Under the pieces are notes generated by a model that was not told the DNA's origin, ran no database searches, and was given only the letters and a program-made list of their open reading frames with translations. Of a stretch of 23,555 nucleotides of DNA, positions 14,977-23,491 are shown piece by piece (positions within the stretch are counted from its first letter, which is position 1; each line of letters opens with the position of its first letter). The DNA comes from Bacteroidales bacterium (GTDB lineage Bacteria > Bacteroidota > Bacteroidia > Bacteroidales > NBLH01). Where the stretch lies: positions 1 to 23,555 of the forward strand of contig JAKIUH010000014.1 in NCBI GenBank assembly GCA_021647685.1, read 5' to 3'. The position numbers and the translations under genes are program-made.

Positions 14977-15966
14977 CTATTTATTAATTTCCATCCACAA
15001 AATATCTTTTAACTCTTGTAAGCCCTGTTGAGCCACCGATGAAATAAAAACAGTGGGTAAATCGGGCAAATCTTTACTTAACTCATCTTTTAGTTCCTCA
15101 TCCAGCAAATCCGATTTTGTAATTGCTAAAACCCTGTTCTTATCCAATAACTCAGGATTATATTGCTCCAACTCTTTAAGCAAAATTTCATATTCTTTAC
15201 GAATTTCCAAGTTTTCGGCAGGTACCATAAATAAAAGTACCGAATTTCGTTCAATATGACGTAAAAATCTCAATCCTAATCCCTTGCCCTGCGATGCGCC
15301 TTCAATAATTCCGGGAATATCAGCCATTACAAACGATTTACTATCCCGGTAAGCCACAATACCAAGATTGGGAACCAAAGTAGTAAAAGGGTAATCGGCA
15401 ATTTTAGGCTTTGCCGCTGAAATGGTAGATAGTAAAGTTGATTTCCCTGCATTTGGAAAACCTACCAAACCAACATCCGCCAAAATTTTTAATTCAAGAA
15501 TTTTCCAACCTTCATCACCTTCCTCTCCGGGTTGTGCATAACGTGGTGCTTGGTTGGTAGCCGTTTTAAAATTAGCATTACCCAAGCCCCCGCGACCACC
15601 TTTCATCAAAACTTGTTCTTCGCCATCCTCTGTAATCTCAAATAATATTTCACCGGTTTCGGCATCTTTGGCAACCGTACCAATAGGAACTTCTAAATAA
15701 ATATCTTCACCATCGGCACCGGTTTTCAAGTTTCCTTGTCCATTACCACCATTTCCGGCAAAAATATGTTTTCGATACTTTAAATGCAATAATGTCCACA
15801 TCTGTTTATTGCCTTTTAGTATAATGTCTCCTCCCCTGCCTCCATCGCCTCCATCGGGTCCGCCTTTAGCAGTCATTCGCGACCGGAGAAAGTGTGCAGA
15901 ACCGGCACCTCCATTACCCGAACGGCAAAATATTTTAACGTAATCTACAAAGTTTGATGTAGCCAT
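14977..15966 (-). CDS. obgE: Obg GTPase (ribosome assembly / stringent control)
   Basis: 329 aa. The Gly-rich Obg fold (1-160) is followed by the GTPase domain: P-loop GFPNAGKS (169-176), switch YPFTTLVPN, DIPG (216-219), TKSD (283-286) in place of the usual NKxD, and SSVAQQG. Obg binds the 50S subunit and ppGpp in the cytoplasm and is usually essential. No C-terminal OCT extension exists, which is normal for Bacteroidota. It follows adk by 33 nt in the same direction, forming hpt-adk-obg, a common order in this phylum. The start MATSNFVDYVKIF is where family members begin. Confidence 0.97.
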   Translation of the reverse strand: MATSNFVDYVKIFCRSGNGGAGSAHFLRSRMTAKGGPDGGDGGRGGDIILKGNKQMWTLLHLKYRKHIFAGNGGNGQGNLKTGADGEDIYLEVPIGTVAKDAETGEILFEITEDGEEQVLMKGGRGGLGNANFKTATNQAPRYAQPGEEGDEGWKILELKILADVGLVGFPNAGKSTLLSTISAAKPKIADYPFTTLVPNLGIVAYRDSKSFVMADIPGIIEGASQGKGLGLRFLRHIERNSVLLFMVPAENLEIRKEYEILLKELEQYNPELLDKNRVLAITKSDLLDEELKDELSKDLPDLPTVFISSVAQQGLQELKDILWMEINK

Positions 15967-15999
15967 TTTTATTTAAAATTTAAGATTTTAGAGTCGTTT

Positions 16000-16581
16000 C
16001 TAAAAATCTAAAACAAGTTTAATTTCTTTTGTGATTTTTTCAAAAATATCGTCCGGTGTTCCCATTCCGTCAATTATTTTCAATTTTCCTTGCTTTAGAT
16101 AAAAATCAATAACGGGTTTGGTTTTTTCCTGATAAATAGTAAATCGTTTACGTACTGTTTCCGGATTTTGATCTTCTCCTCTGTTTAACTCAACAGCACG
16201 TTTCATAATACGTTCAAAAGCAATATCAGCAGGCAAATCCAATAAAAAAGCAAAATCAAGTTTTGTATTGCGTTCTTTCAGAATTTGGTCTAATATTTCC
16301 GTTTGGGATAAAGTACGCGGAAATCCGTCAAAGACAAAACCTTTTGCACTCTTATTTCTGTTCATATTTGCCACTAATAATTGAGCGGCTTGTTCATCAC
16401 TAACAAATTCTCCCGCATCCATTCCTTTACGAATTTTTTCACCCAAAGCAGTTCTACGCGCCATCTCATCACGCAGCATATTTCCTGTTGAAAGATGCAC
16501 CAGACCCATTTTTTGAACAAATAAACCGGATTGTGTACCTTTACCGGAACCGGGAGCACCAAAAATTACAATATTCAGCAT
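16000..16581 (-). CDS. adk: Adenylate kinase
   Basis: 193 aa from the chosen ATG. P-loop GAPGSGKGT (8-16), AMP-binding STGNMLRDE, DGFPRT, and a short lid (RGEDQNPETVRKR) without the zinc-finger insert, so the short form. It interconverts ATP + AMP and 2 ADP in the cytoplasm. An upstream in-frame ATG at 16608 would add nine residues and overlap hpt, but adenylate kinases start right at MxNIVIFG, so 16581 is preferred. It follows hpt by 16 nt. Confidence 0.95.
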   Translation of the reverse strand: MLNIVIFGAPGSGKGTQSGLFVQKMGLVHLSTGNMLRDEMARRTALGEKIRKGMDAGEFVSDEQAAQLLVANMNRNKSAKGFVFDGFPRTLSQTEILDQILKERNTKLDFAFLLDLPADIAFERIMKRAVELNRGEDQNPETVRKRFTIYQEKTKPVIDFYLKQGKLKIIDGMGTPDDIFEKITKEIKLVLDF

Positions 16582-16597
16582 ATTTTTCGCAAGCAAA

Positions 16598-17137
16598 CTA
16601 ATCGACAATTTTATAAATATGTTTTAAATTTCTTCCATATCCATTATAATCCAAACCATAACCTACGATAAAATCATTCGGGATTTCCATTCCGATATAA
16701 TCAATCGGTTTTCCTGTTTGATAGGCATCGGGTTTAAAAAGAAAAGTAGCAATTTTGATTTCAGCAGGTTCATATCCTTTTAACTGCTTGATAATGTTTT
16801 CCATGGTAAATCCGGTATCAATAATATCCTCAATAACCACTACGGTTTTATTTTGAATATCTTCATTGATACCTATTAGTCGTTTTACTTTACCACTTGA
16901 CGAAGTGCCTACATAAGATGCCAATTTCAAAAAAGAAATTTGCGATGGAAAACTTATGTTTTTATACAGATCAGACGCAAACATAAATGCACCATTTAAA
17001 ATTCCCAAAAATATTACATCTTTACCGGCTAAATCATTATTAAGGCGCTTAGCCACTTTTTCAATTGCTTCCTGAATTTGATCATGATGAATAAAAATAT
17101 CAAATTCTTTGTCTAAAATCTTAACTCTTTTGCTCAT
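16598..17137 (-). CDS. hpt: Hypoxanthine phosphoribosyltransferase
   Basis: 179 aa, the normal length. The PRPP-binding motif VVVIEDIIDTGFTM (99-112) and the flexible-loop SYVGTSSSGKV are clear, as is the terminal DFIVGYGLDYNGYGRNL segment. It salvages hypoxanthine (and usually guanine) to IMP/GMP with PRPP. First gene of the hpt-adk-obg-PAP2 group, with purE (de novo purine synthesis) divergent across 262 nt, so the locus joins purine salvage, synthesis and adenylate balance. A TACCTTTG element lies about 40 nt upstream. Confidence 0.95.
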   Translation of the reverse strand: MSKRVKILDKEFDIFIHHDQIQEAIEKVAKRLNNDLAGKDVIFLGILNGAFMFASDLYKNISFPSQISFLKLASYVGTSSSGKVKRLIGINEDIQNKTVVVIEDIIDTGFTMENIIKQLKGYEPAEIKIATFLFKPDAYQTGKPIDYIGMEIPNDFIVGYGLDYNGYGRNLKHIYKIVD

Positions 17138-17177
17138 TTGTAAGTTTTACTCTAAATTTGTCCGCTAATAAAAAACG

Positions 17178-17185
17178 CAAAGGTA
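17178..17185 (-). promoter_or_regulatory. Bacteroidota -7 element upstream of hpt
   Basis: Reads TACCTTTG on the minus strand (TAnnTTTG) and is followed by the common C/G. Predicted start of transcription near 17171, giving a 34-nt leader. No clear TTG at -33. Confidence 0.5.
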
Positions 17186-17251
17186 CAAAAATAGATTTAT
17201 ATTAAATTGCGCATTATCTTAAATCCATAAGTGTCGGATTAAAAAATTAAA

Positions 17252-17270
17252 AGTCATCTGATGAATAATT
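17252..17270 (+). repeat. Interspersed repeat, copy B
   Basis: AGTCATCTGATGAATAATT, the consensus form, in the hpt-purE gap. Copy D matches it at 18 of 19 bases in reverse orientation. Confidence 0.65.
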
Positions 17271-17399
17271 AGATTAGCACAGAAAAAAAACACATACTAA
17301 GGCACTAATAATCAATAAATTCATCTAACAAATCACAAATTATCAGACATATTAAATTAATTAGCAATTAATAATTTATAATCATTAAAATCAAATAAG

Positions 17400-17912
17400 A
17401 TGGAGCCATTAGTCAGTATTATCATGGGGAGCACTTCGGACTTACCCATTATGGAGAAAGCAGCAAAAATTTTAAATGATTTCAAAATTCCATTTGAAAT
17501 AAATGCCTTATCGGCACACCGTACACCACAACAAGCAATGGATTTTGCCAGAGGAGCTTATGACCGAGGTATTCGTGTAATCATTGCCGGTGCAGGAGGA
17601 GCAGCACATTTACCGGGAGTAATTGCGGCATTAAGTCCGATACCCGTAATTGGAGTACCTATAAAAGCTTCGATTTCAATTGATGGTTGGGATTCGATTT
17701 TATCCATTTTACAAATGCCTCCGGGAATTCCGGTCGCCACAGTTGGTCTTGATGGTGCAATGAATGCTGGTATTTTGGCAGCACAAATACTGGCTACAGG
17801 TGATGAAAAAATCTTACAAACCGTAAAAGAATATAAAGCCGGTCTAGAGAAAAAAATTGTTAAAGCCAATGAAGAATTAAAAGAAGTGAAATTTGAATAT
17901 AAAACCAACTGA
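17400..17912 (+). CDS. purE: N5-carboxyaminoimidazole ribonucleotide mutase (PurE class I)
   Basis: 170 aa. Substrate-binding loop GSTSDLP (10-16), the catalytic SAHRTP with His40, AGGAAHLPG (65-73) and QMPPGIPVATV are all present. Class I PurE converts N5-CAIR to CAIR in de novo purine synthesis, with PurK as partner; purK is not in the window. The gene is divergent from hpt. It is the only complete gene here that ends in TGA. Downstream are repeat copies C and D and a strong terminator. Confidence 0.97.
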   Translation: MEPLVSIIMGSTSDLPIMEKAAKILNDFKIPFEINALSAHRTPQQAMDFARGAYDRGIRVIIAGAGGAAHLPGVIAALSPIPVIGVPIKASISIDGWDSILSILQMPPGIPVATVGLDGAMNAGILAAQILATGDEKILQTVKEYKAGLEKKIVKANEELKEVKFEYKTN

Positions 17913-17958
17913 TTTTTAATTTCTTCTGTAAAATAATCAGAATATTCCTAATACTGAA

Positions 17959-17974
17959 AGTTATCTGATGAATT
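17959..17974 (+). repeat. Interspersed repeat, copy C
   Basis: AGTTATCTGATGAATT, one change from the consensus, downstream of purE. It forms an inverted pair with copy D about 50 nt further on. Confidence 0.55.
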
Positions 17975-18020
17975 CACTAATTATCAACTACTTATTATAT
18001 TGTTTCTTTCACTTTATTTT

Positions 18021-18039
18021 AATTATTCATCCGATGACT
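18021..18039 (-). repeat. Interspersed repeat, copy D
   Basis: On the minus strand AGTCATCGGATGAATAATT. Inverted relative to copy C, so together they could fold into a larger cruciform or be the ends of a tiny element. Confidence 0.6.
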
Positions 18040-18081
18040 ATCAACTAGTTAATTTGATATTTGCAGATTTAAGCTTAAATA

Positions 18082-18116
18082 AAAAAGTGTGTACTCTTGC
18101 TTTGTGCATACTTTTT
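18082..18116 (+). terminator. Strong bidirectional intrinsic terminator
   Basis: AAAAAGTGTGTAC (18082-18094) pairs with GTGCATACTTTTT (18104-18116) as a 13-bp stem including two G-U pairs, loop of 9 nt, A-run before and T-run after. It ends purE transcription. It stops only 14 nt before the next ATG, so it could instead act in the leader of that gene. Confidence 0.7.
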
Positions 18117-18130
18117 TTTAATTTTATGGC

Positions 18131-18952
18131 ATGCGTAAAATATTTATATTGTTGTTACTATTTTTTAATTTCTCATTAAAATCACAAGTTGATTTTTTCG
18201 GAGGACGCGCAATTGGAGTTTCTAATGCATCACTTACTTATCAAGACAATTGGGCGCAATTGAATAATCAAGCAGGTTTATCTTCTTTAGAAGATATTAC
18301 CGTAAGTGTAGGATTTACCAATTCATATTTTATTAAAGAATTGGGCACGAATACTATTGCTATGGGATTACCAACCAAAAGCGGTGTATTTGGTCTTAAT
18401 TATACGTATTTTGGTTATTCAAAATTTAATCAAAACAAAATTGGTTTAGCTTATGCCATGCAATTAGGAAAAAGAATATCGGCAGGCATGCAAATTAATT
18501 ATCTTTATACGCATATTGAAGGCGAATACGGAGCAAGTGGTGTGGCTTACGGAGAAATCGGTTTGTTAACACAGCCAATAGACAATTTTTTTATTGCTGC
18601 TCATATTTCTAATTTTTGGCGTAGTAAATATACTGATTATACAGACATTTATATACCTATGATTTTTCGTGTAGGTGCCGGATACCTGCTTTACGAAAAA
18701 GCTCTTTTAAGCGTTGAATTTGAAAAAGATATTGAACAAGATTTGATTTTTAAAAGCGGATTGGAGTTTGATTTAGATAAACAATTTTTCTTTCGTTTTG
18801 GAATGGCAACAAATCCAATGATATTTTCTTTTGGTTTCGGATACCAAATTAAAACTTTTAAAGCCGATATTGCTTTTTCAAAGCATCCGGTTTTGGGCTA
18901 TTCTCCGGCAATTAGTTTAAATTATGCTTTTAAAAAATCAAAAAATAAATAA
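18131..18952 (+). CDS. Outer-membrane beta-barrel protein, PorV/PorQ-like
   Basis: 273 aa. Signal peptide (1-19, ending LKSQ), then VDFFGGRAIGVSNASLTYQDNWAQLNNQAG, the start pattern of FadL/PorV-like barrels (a Gly-rich entry, then an Asn-rich turn), followed by repeated amphipathic strands (FGLNYTYFGYSKF, ISAGMQINYLYTH, FSFGFGYQI) and a final aromatic-ended strand. It should sit in the outer membrane. PorV/PorQ are shuttle parts of type IX secretion, but this protein matches only the general fold, so the role is open. Relatives are often next to the helix-hairpin-helix barrel; here an Rpn nuclease lies between them. Confidence 0.72.
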   Translation: MRKIFILLLLFFNFSLKSQVDFFGGRAIGVSNASLTYQDNWAQLNNQAGLSSLEDITVSVGFTNSYFIKELGTNTIAMGLPTKSGVFGLNYTYFGYSKFNQNKIGLAYAMQLGKRISAGMQINYLYTHIEGEYGASGVAYGEIGLLTQPIDNFFIAAHISNFWRSKYTDYTDIYIPMIFRVGAGYLLYEKALLSVEFEKDIEQDLIFKSGLEFDLDKQFFFRFGMATNPMIFSFGFGYQIKTFKADIAFSKHPVLGYSPAISLNYAFKKSKNK

Positions 18953-18960
18953 AATTATCG

Positions 18961-18968
18961 TATCTTTG
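18961..18968 (+). promoter_or_regulatory. -7 element for the Rpn-type nuclease gene
   Basis: TATCTTTG followed by CA, in the 27-nt gap before the gene. Transcription would start near 18975, a few bases before the ATG, making the mRNA nearly leaderless. No TTG at -33. Confidence 0.45.
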
Positions 18969-18979
18969 CAAAAGGCGGT

Positions 18980-19933
18980 ATGAATAATAAGCTAATATAT
19001 TCGCATGATAAGTTTTTCAAGAAAATTTTTTCAAAAAAAGAGAACATTAAAGAACTTTTATTTGAAATTTTACCTGATGAAATTGTTAAAAAACTAAATT
19101 TAGAAACAATAGAATTAGACAGTACAGAATATATTGATGAAAAATTAAGAACAAACTTTTCAGATTTAGTTTATAATTGCCGGTACAAAGAACAAATAAT
19201 TAAAATTAGTTTACTATTTGAACATAAAAGTTCGCCAGAGCAATATCCACATTTTCAATTAAACAGATATATGCTCAACATTTGGCAAACACAATTATCA
19301 CAAAAACAAAAATTAACTCAGGTAATCCCCATAATTTTGTATCATGGGAAAAAGAAATGGCAGAAAAAATCATTTACAGAATATTTCAAAATAAAAGACG
19401 AGCTTTTAAATAAATACATACCTGAATTTGAATATTTGCTTTTTGATGTAAATATTGTAAGTAATGATGAAATAACACAAATTTTTAAAAATATTCAGGT
19501 AAGGATATCGTTATTGGTTTTAAAAAATATTTTTACGCCTGAAAAATTTTTACGTGAAATAAATACTGTGTTTAAAGGAATTAATGAAATTTTAGACACC
19601 GAAGAAGGTGATAAATTTTTCGAACAAGTTTCTGCATACATTATTTTATCAACAAATATTGAATTACCTAAAATAATAAAGACAATGGAAACAGTATCAC
19701 ATAAAGCAAAAGAAAAGTTTATTTCAACAGGGTTAAAACTTTATAACCAAGGCGTTGAAGAAGGTATTGAAAAAGGTATTGAAAAAGGAGTAATTAAAGT
19801 AGCTTTTTCAATGCTAAAAAAAGGCTTTTCAGATAAAGAGATTTTAGATGTTACCGGCATTACTGAAAAGCAGCTTAATTATCTAAAATCACTTGATAAG
19901 TTTGATTTTGATATAGATATTGATAACAAATAA
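18980..19933 (+). CDS. Rpn-family PD-(D/E)XK nuclease (recombination-promoting nuclease / putative transposase)
   Basis: 317 aa. The N-terminus YSHDKFFKKIFSKKEN is typical of the Rpn/transposase_31 family. The nuclease core shows Asp62 in FSDLVYNC and Glu81-x-Lys83 in LLFEHKSSPEQ, followed by PIILYHGKKKW (117-127). The C-terminus carries short repeats (EEGIEKGIEKG, about 260-270) and a helix-turn-helix-like tail, DKEILDVTGITEKQLNYL. E. coli Rpn proteins cut DNA and promote RecA-independent recombination. These genes spread horizontally and are often multicopy. It lies in the same direction between two outer-membrane genes, with 27 and 36 nt gaps, and has its own -7 element. Catalytic residues are intact. 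Confidence 0.88.
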   Translation: MNNKLIYSHDKFFKKIFSKKENIKELLFEILPDEIVKKLNLETIELDSTEYIDEKLRTNFSDLVYNCRYKEQIIKISLLFEHKSSPEQYPHFQLNRYMLNIWQTQLSQKQKLTQVIPIILYHGKKKWQKKSFTEYFKIKDELLNKYIPEFEYLLFDVNIVSNDEITQIFKNIQVRISLLVLKNIFTPEKFLREINTVFKGINEILDTEEGDKFFEQVSAYIILSTNIELPKIIKTMETVSHKAKEKFISTGLKLYNQGVEEGIEKGIEKGVIKVAFSMLKKGFSDKEILDVTGITEKQLNYLKSLDKFDFDIDIDNK

Positions 19934-19969
19934 ATATACTTGTAAAAATTATCACACTTAAAAAAATTA

Positions 19970-22030
19970 ATGTCAAAAACATTATTAATAAAAAGACTTA
20001 TATTTATTTATTCGTTTCTTATATTATTTCATCATTGGAGTCATGCCCAAAATCCGGTTATTGATGATTTGATAGAACAAATTGTTAGTAAAACCGGTGC
20101 AGAAAATGCTGATTTTTCAACTTTAGTAGAAGACCTGAATTATTATCTTGAAAATCCGTTAAATTTGAATATTGCCACCACCGAAGAACTTGAAAAACTG
20201 CACCTCTTAGATGAAATACAAATAGAAAACTTGCATAAATACATACGTTCTGTAGGGCAAATGCAAACTATTTATGAACTACAATTAATTGACGGATTTT
20301 CTGATAAAACCATTCGGGATATTTTACCCTTTGTCAGGGTAGCACCGGTTCGCTCACAAGAGAAAATATCCATGAAAAAAGTAGTTCATCGCGGTAAGCA
20401 TTTGGTTTTAACCGAAACACGCTTTGTTTTGCAAACACAAAAAGGCTATCAAGATGTAGCAGACAGTATTTTGTTCGAAAAACCCAATTCGGTTTATCAA
20501 GGCAATCGTTTCAAATTTCTAAATCGCTACCGGTTCAATTATAAAGATCGTATTTTTGCAGGGATTACCGCCGAAAAAGATCCCGGCGAGCCATTTACGA
20601 ATTATGGTTTTGATTTTTATTCTGCTCATTTACAACTGAACAATTTTGGTGCTTTTAAAAACATTACCGTAGGTGATTATCAAGTAAATTTTGGTCAAGG
20701 ATTAATCGCTTGGTCAGGATTCAGCTTAGGGAAATCCTCTGAAACACAAAATATCCGTAAAAAAAATCAAGGCTTGCGCCGATATACTTCTACCAACGAA
20801 AACCTATTTATGCGTGGCGGTGGTACTACTATTAATATGGGTAATTTTGAAATTAGCGGATTTTACTCTAATAAAAACATTGATGCCAATTTAACAAGTA
20901 CCGACACTTTGACACAAGAAGATGTAATTACCACTATTTTAAATACAGGCTATCACCGTACATTAGCAGAAATTAATGACAGAAAAGCCATAAACGAAAT
21001 TGTTTACGGCTCAAACATTACTTATAAAGGCAAAAATTACAAATTGGGAGCAAACTATATAGCCTATCAGTTTAGTAAAAACATTGAACAATCGACAAAA
21101 CCTTACAAACTTTTTGATTTAACAGGAAACAACAATTCTAATTATAGTATTGATTATCAATTCTTTTTTCAAAAATTTAGTTTTTTTGGTGAAACAGGAA
21201 TGTCGGCAAACGGTGCTGTTGCCACACTTAACGGATTATTGTTAAGTATTGTTCCGCAATTATCCCTTTCGGTAATGCAAAGGTATTACCAAGCAGAATT
21301 TCATGCATTGTACGGCAGTTCTTTTGCCGAAGGCAGCAAAAACAGTAACGAAACAGGTTGGTACTATGGTTTAACGTTTCATCCTGTAAGAAATATTCAA
21401 ATATCGGCTTATGCTGATGTTTACCGTTTTCCGTGGTTGCGTTACGGCATTAGCGCCCCTTCATACGGTAACGATTACTTTTTACAAATTGATTATCATG
21501 CCGGATATGATGTGAATATGTATTTTCGTTGGAAAAACGAAACAAAAATGCACAATATCTCAGGTGATTATATAGGTATCCGTCCTTTGGAGGAACAACA
21601 AAAACAGTATTTTCGTTATCATATAGCTTATCGTATAAACAGGCACCTTAGTTTGCGTAATCGCATAGAGTTTTCCATTTTTAATGCCGACAGTATCGAA
21701 ACAGGTTTTATGGCTTATCAAGATGTAAATTATTCTTTTAATTTTCCTTTAAGTGTCAATTTTCGTTTTGCCATTTTTGATGCAACCTATAATGCACGAC
21801 TTTATGCTTACGAGAATGATTTATTGTATAACTTTTCAATTCCCGCATATTTTAATAAAGGAACACGCGTATATTTAATGTTGAAATACAAAGCAGCAAA
21901 CTTTTTAAATGTTTATGTGCGTTATGCACATTACTACTATGCAGACAAAAACGTAATTGGTTCTGCATTGAATGAGTTGGACGGAAATTACATTTCTGAG
22001 TTAAAGTTTCAATTAAAGTTCCGGTTTTAA
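19970..22030 (+). CDS. Helix-hairpin-helix outer-membrane beta-barrel protein
   Basis: 686 aa. Signal peptide (cleavage after SHA, residue 26), then a helical part with two helix-hairpin-helix units (64-123: NLNIATTEELEKLHLLDEIQ, then LIDGFSDKTIRDILPFV), similar to ComEA. From about 135 on the chain is strand-rich (VGDYQVNFGQGLIAW, NYSIDYQFFFQKFSFFGE) and ends KFQLKFRF with terminal Phe, as an outer-membrane barrel does. Such proteins are widespread in Bacteroidota. A role in DNA uptake or binding has been guessed from the HhH part but is not shown. It converges with the sensor phosphatase with only 21 nt between stops. Confidence 0.85.
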   Translation: MSKTLLIKRLIFIYSFLILFHHWSHAQNPVIDDLIEQIVSKTGAENADFSTLVEDLNYYLENPLNLNIATTEELEKLHLLDEIQIENLHKYIRSVGQMQTIYELQLIDGFSDKTIRDILPFVRVAPVRSQEKISMKKVVHRGKHLVLTETRFVLQTQKGYQDVADSILFEKPNSVYQGNRFKFLNRYRFNYKDRIFAGITAEKDPGEPFTNYGFDFYSAHLQLNNFGAFKNITVGDYQVNFGQGLIAWSGFSLGKSSETQNIRKKNQGLRRYTSTNENLFMRGGGTTINMGNFEISGFYSNKNIDANLTSTDTLTQEDVITTILNTGYHRTLAEINDRKAINEIVYGSNITYKGKNYKLGANYIAYQFSKNIEQSTKPYKLFDLTGNNNSNYSIDYQFFFQKFSFFGETGMSANGAVATLNGLLLSIVPQLSLSVMQRYYQAEFHALYGSSFAEGSKNSNETGWYYGLTFHPVRNIQISAYADVYRFPWLRYGISAPSYGNDYFLQIDYHAGYDVNMYFRWKNETKMHNISGDYIGIRPLEEQQKQYFRYHIAYRINRHLSLRNRIEFSIFNADSIETGFMAYQDVNYSFNFPLSVNFRFAIFDATYNARLYAYENDLLYNFSIPAYFNKGTRVYLMLKYKAANFLNVYVRYAHYYYADKNVIGSALNELDGNYISELKFQLKFRF

Positions 22031-22051
22031 ACCATGTTCGGTTATTTTTAA

Positions 22052-23491
22052 TTATATCCTTAAACCAATAATTAAAATATCGTCCACTTGATCAAATGTA
22101 CCTTTCCAAACATTGTATTCATTTTCTAACACTTCCCTTTGATGTTCCATACTTTCTCTATGAATCATCTTCAAAAGTTGTTTAAAACGTTTAATCAGAT
22201 ATTTTCTTCCGTCTTCGCCACCAAATTGATCGGCAAAACCATCGCTAAACATATATAGAGTATCGCCTTTTTGAAGTTGTATATGGTGATTTGTAAAGTC
22301 TTTTTCCCGACGCGTAAGACCTATAGGCATTCTGTCTCCTTCAATAATGGTAAACTCACCGTCTCGAAACAAATACAGAGGATGATGAGCACCGGAATAT
22401 TGCAATTCAAGTGTATCTTTGTTTAAAGCACAAAAAGCAATGTCCATACCATCGCGACTTTCAATATCATCATCAGTTTTTAGCATATTTGCCACCTCAT
22501 CACGCAAAACGTTCAATACATCGCTGGCTTTCTTTAAATCAGTTCTAAGCGTAATTTCGTTCAAATACGTAGTACCCATCATACTAATGAAAGCACCGGG
22601 AACACCATGACCTGTTCCATCGGCAACAGCAATCAACAAATAATTATCAAGCTCTCTAAACCAATAAAAATCACCACTCACAATATCTTTAGGTTTAAAG
22701 AAAATAAAATATTCTGAAAAATGCTTTTCAAGAAAATTTTCCGAAGGAAGTACGGCAAACTGTATCCTTTTTGCATAAAGTATGCTATCTGTAAGTTTTT
22801 TATTGGTCTTTTTTATATCTTCATTTGCACGTGCCAGCTCAGCATTCATGTAAGTAATAGATTCATAAGCTTCTTGCAGATTATCCAATATTGCTTGAAT
22901 TTCTTCTTTTTGTTGATTAATTTCTTCATTTCTTTCTTCAAGCAAGCTGTTGCTCTCCTTTAAATTTTCAGCTTGAGTTTGAATTTCTTCTTTTTGCTGT
23001 TCAATTTCAGCGGTTCGTTCTTTTACAATTCGTTCAAGCCGTTCTTTTTCTTTTATCAACCGGCGTGTATTCAATTTAATAAGTAGCCAAATAAACAATA
23101 CGGCGACAAACAAATAAAATAGATAAGCCCAAACAGTCCGATACCAAGGCGGAAGAATTTTAAACCGGAAGGCAGAGGGTACTGTCTCCTTGCCAAAAAC
23201 ATTACGTGCTTTAACAAAAAAAGTATAATCACCTTCGTGCAAGTTACTTAATTCTTTTTTGGTCTCTTTACTCCAGCCTGACCATTTATTCAGATGCCTG
23301 TCTCCTTCCAAACGGTAACTGTACATAGTTGCACCTTCATCAAAAAAGTAAGGTAAAGCATATTCAAAAACCATATTATTGTTCTCAAAATCGAGCATAC
23401 AAGGAGTTGATGATTCAGTAATATTTGCCGCAATTAGCGAATCTCCGGCTATTTTAATACCTGTAATTAATACTATAGATAGTCCAGTGGC
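22052..23491 (-). CDS. Membrane sensor with Y_Y_Y domain and SpoIIE/PP2C phosphatase, 5'-truncated
   Basis: Numbered from an internal Met at 23398, the protein has an immunoglobulin-like Y_Y_Y domain (5-83: NNMVFEYALPYFF, YSYRLEGD, GDYTFFVKARNVFGKE), one transmembrane helix (88-108), a long coiled coil (115-205) with a repeated QQKEEIQ unit, and a SpoIIE/PP2C phosphatase domain (215-448) with metal-binding Asp243 in SGDFYWF and DGTGHGVPGAF (260-270). It probably senses an external signal through a missing N-terminal beta-propeller and dephosphorylates an anti-sigma-antagonist-like partner. Upstream the frame stays open to 23491 (TAA at 23492-23494). GIKIAGDSLI in that extension is typical of the linker before Y_Y_Y, so 23398 is not the true start. 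Confidence 0.85.
   Translation of the reverse strand, partial: ATGLSIVLITGIKIAGDSLIAANITESSTPCMLDFENNNMVFEYALPYFFDEGATMYSYRLEGDRHLNKWSGWSKETKKELSNLHEGDYTFFVKARNVFGKETVPSAFRFKILPPWYRTVWAYLFYLFVAVLFIWLLIKLNTRRLIKEKERLERIVKERTAEIEQQKEEIQTQAENLKESNSLLEERNEEINQQKEEIQAILDNLQEAYESITYMNAELARANEDIKKTNKKLTDSILYAKRIQFAVLPSENFLEKHFSEYFIFFKPKDIVSGDFYWFRELDNYLLIAVADGTGHGVPGAFISMMGTTYLNEITLRTDLKKASDVLNVLRDEVANMLKTDDDIESRDGMDIAFCALNKDTLELQYSGAHHPLYLFRDGEFTIIEGDRMPIGLTRREKDFTNHHIQLQKGDTLYMFSDGFADQFGGEDGRKYLIKRFKQLLKMIHRESMEHQREVLENEYNVWKGTFDQVDDILIIGLRI

Noticed and set aside
16000..16608. Adenylate kinase starting at the ATG at 16608
   Set aside because: It adds nine residues not found in the family and overlaps hpt; the ATG at 16581 gives the standard N-terminus.
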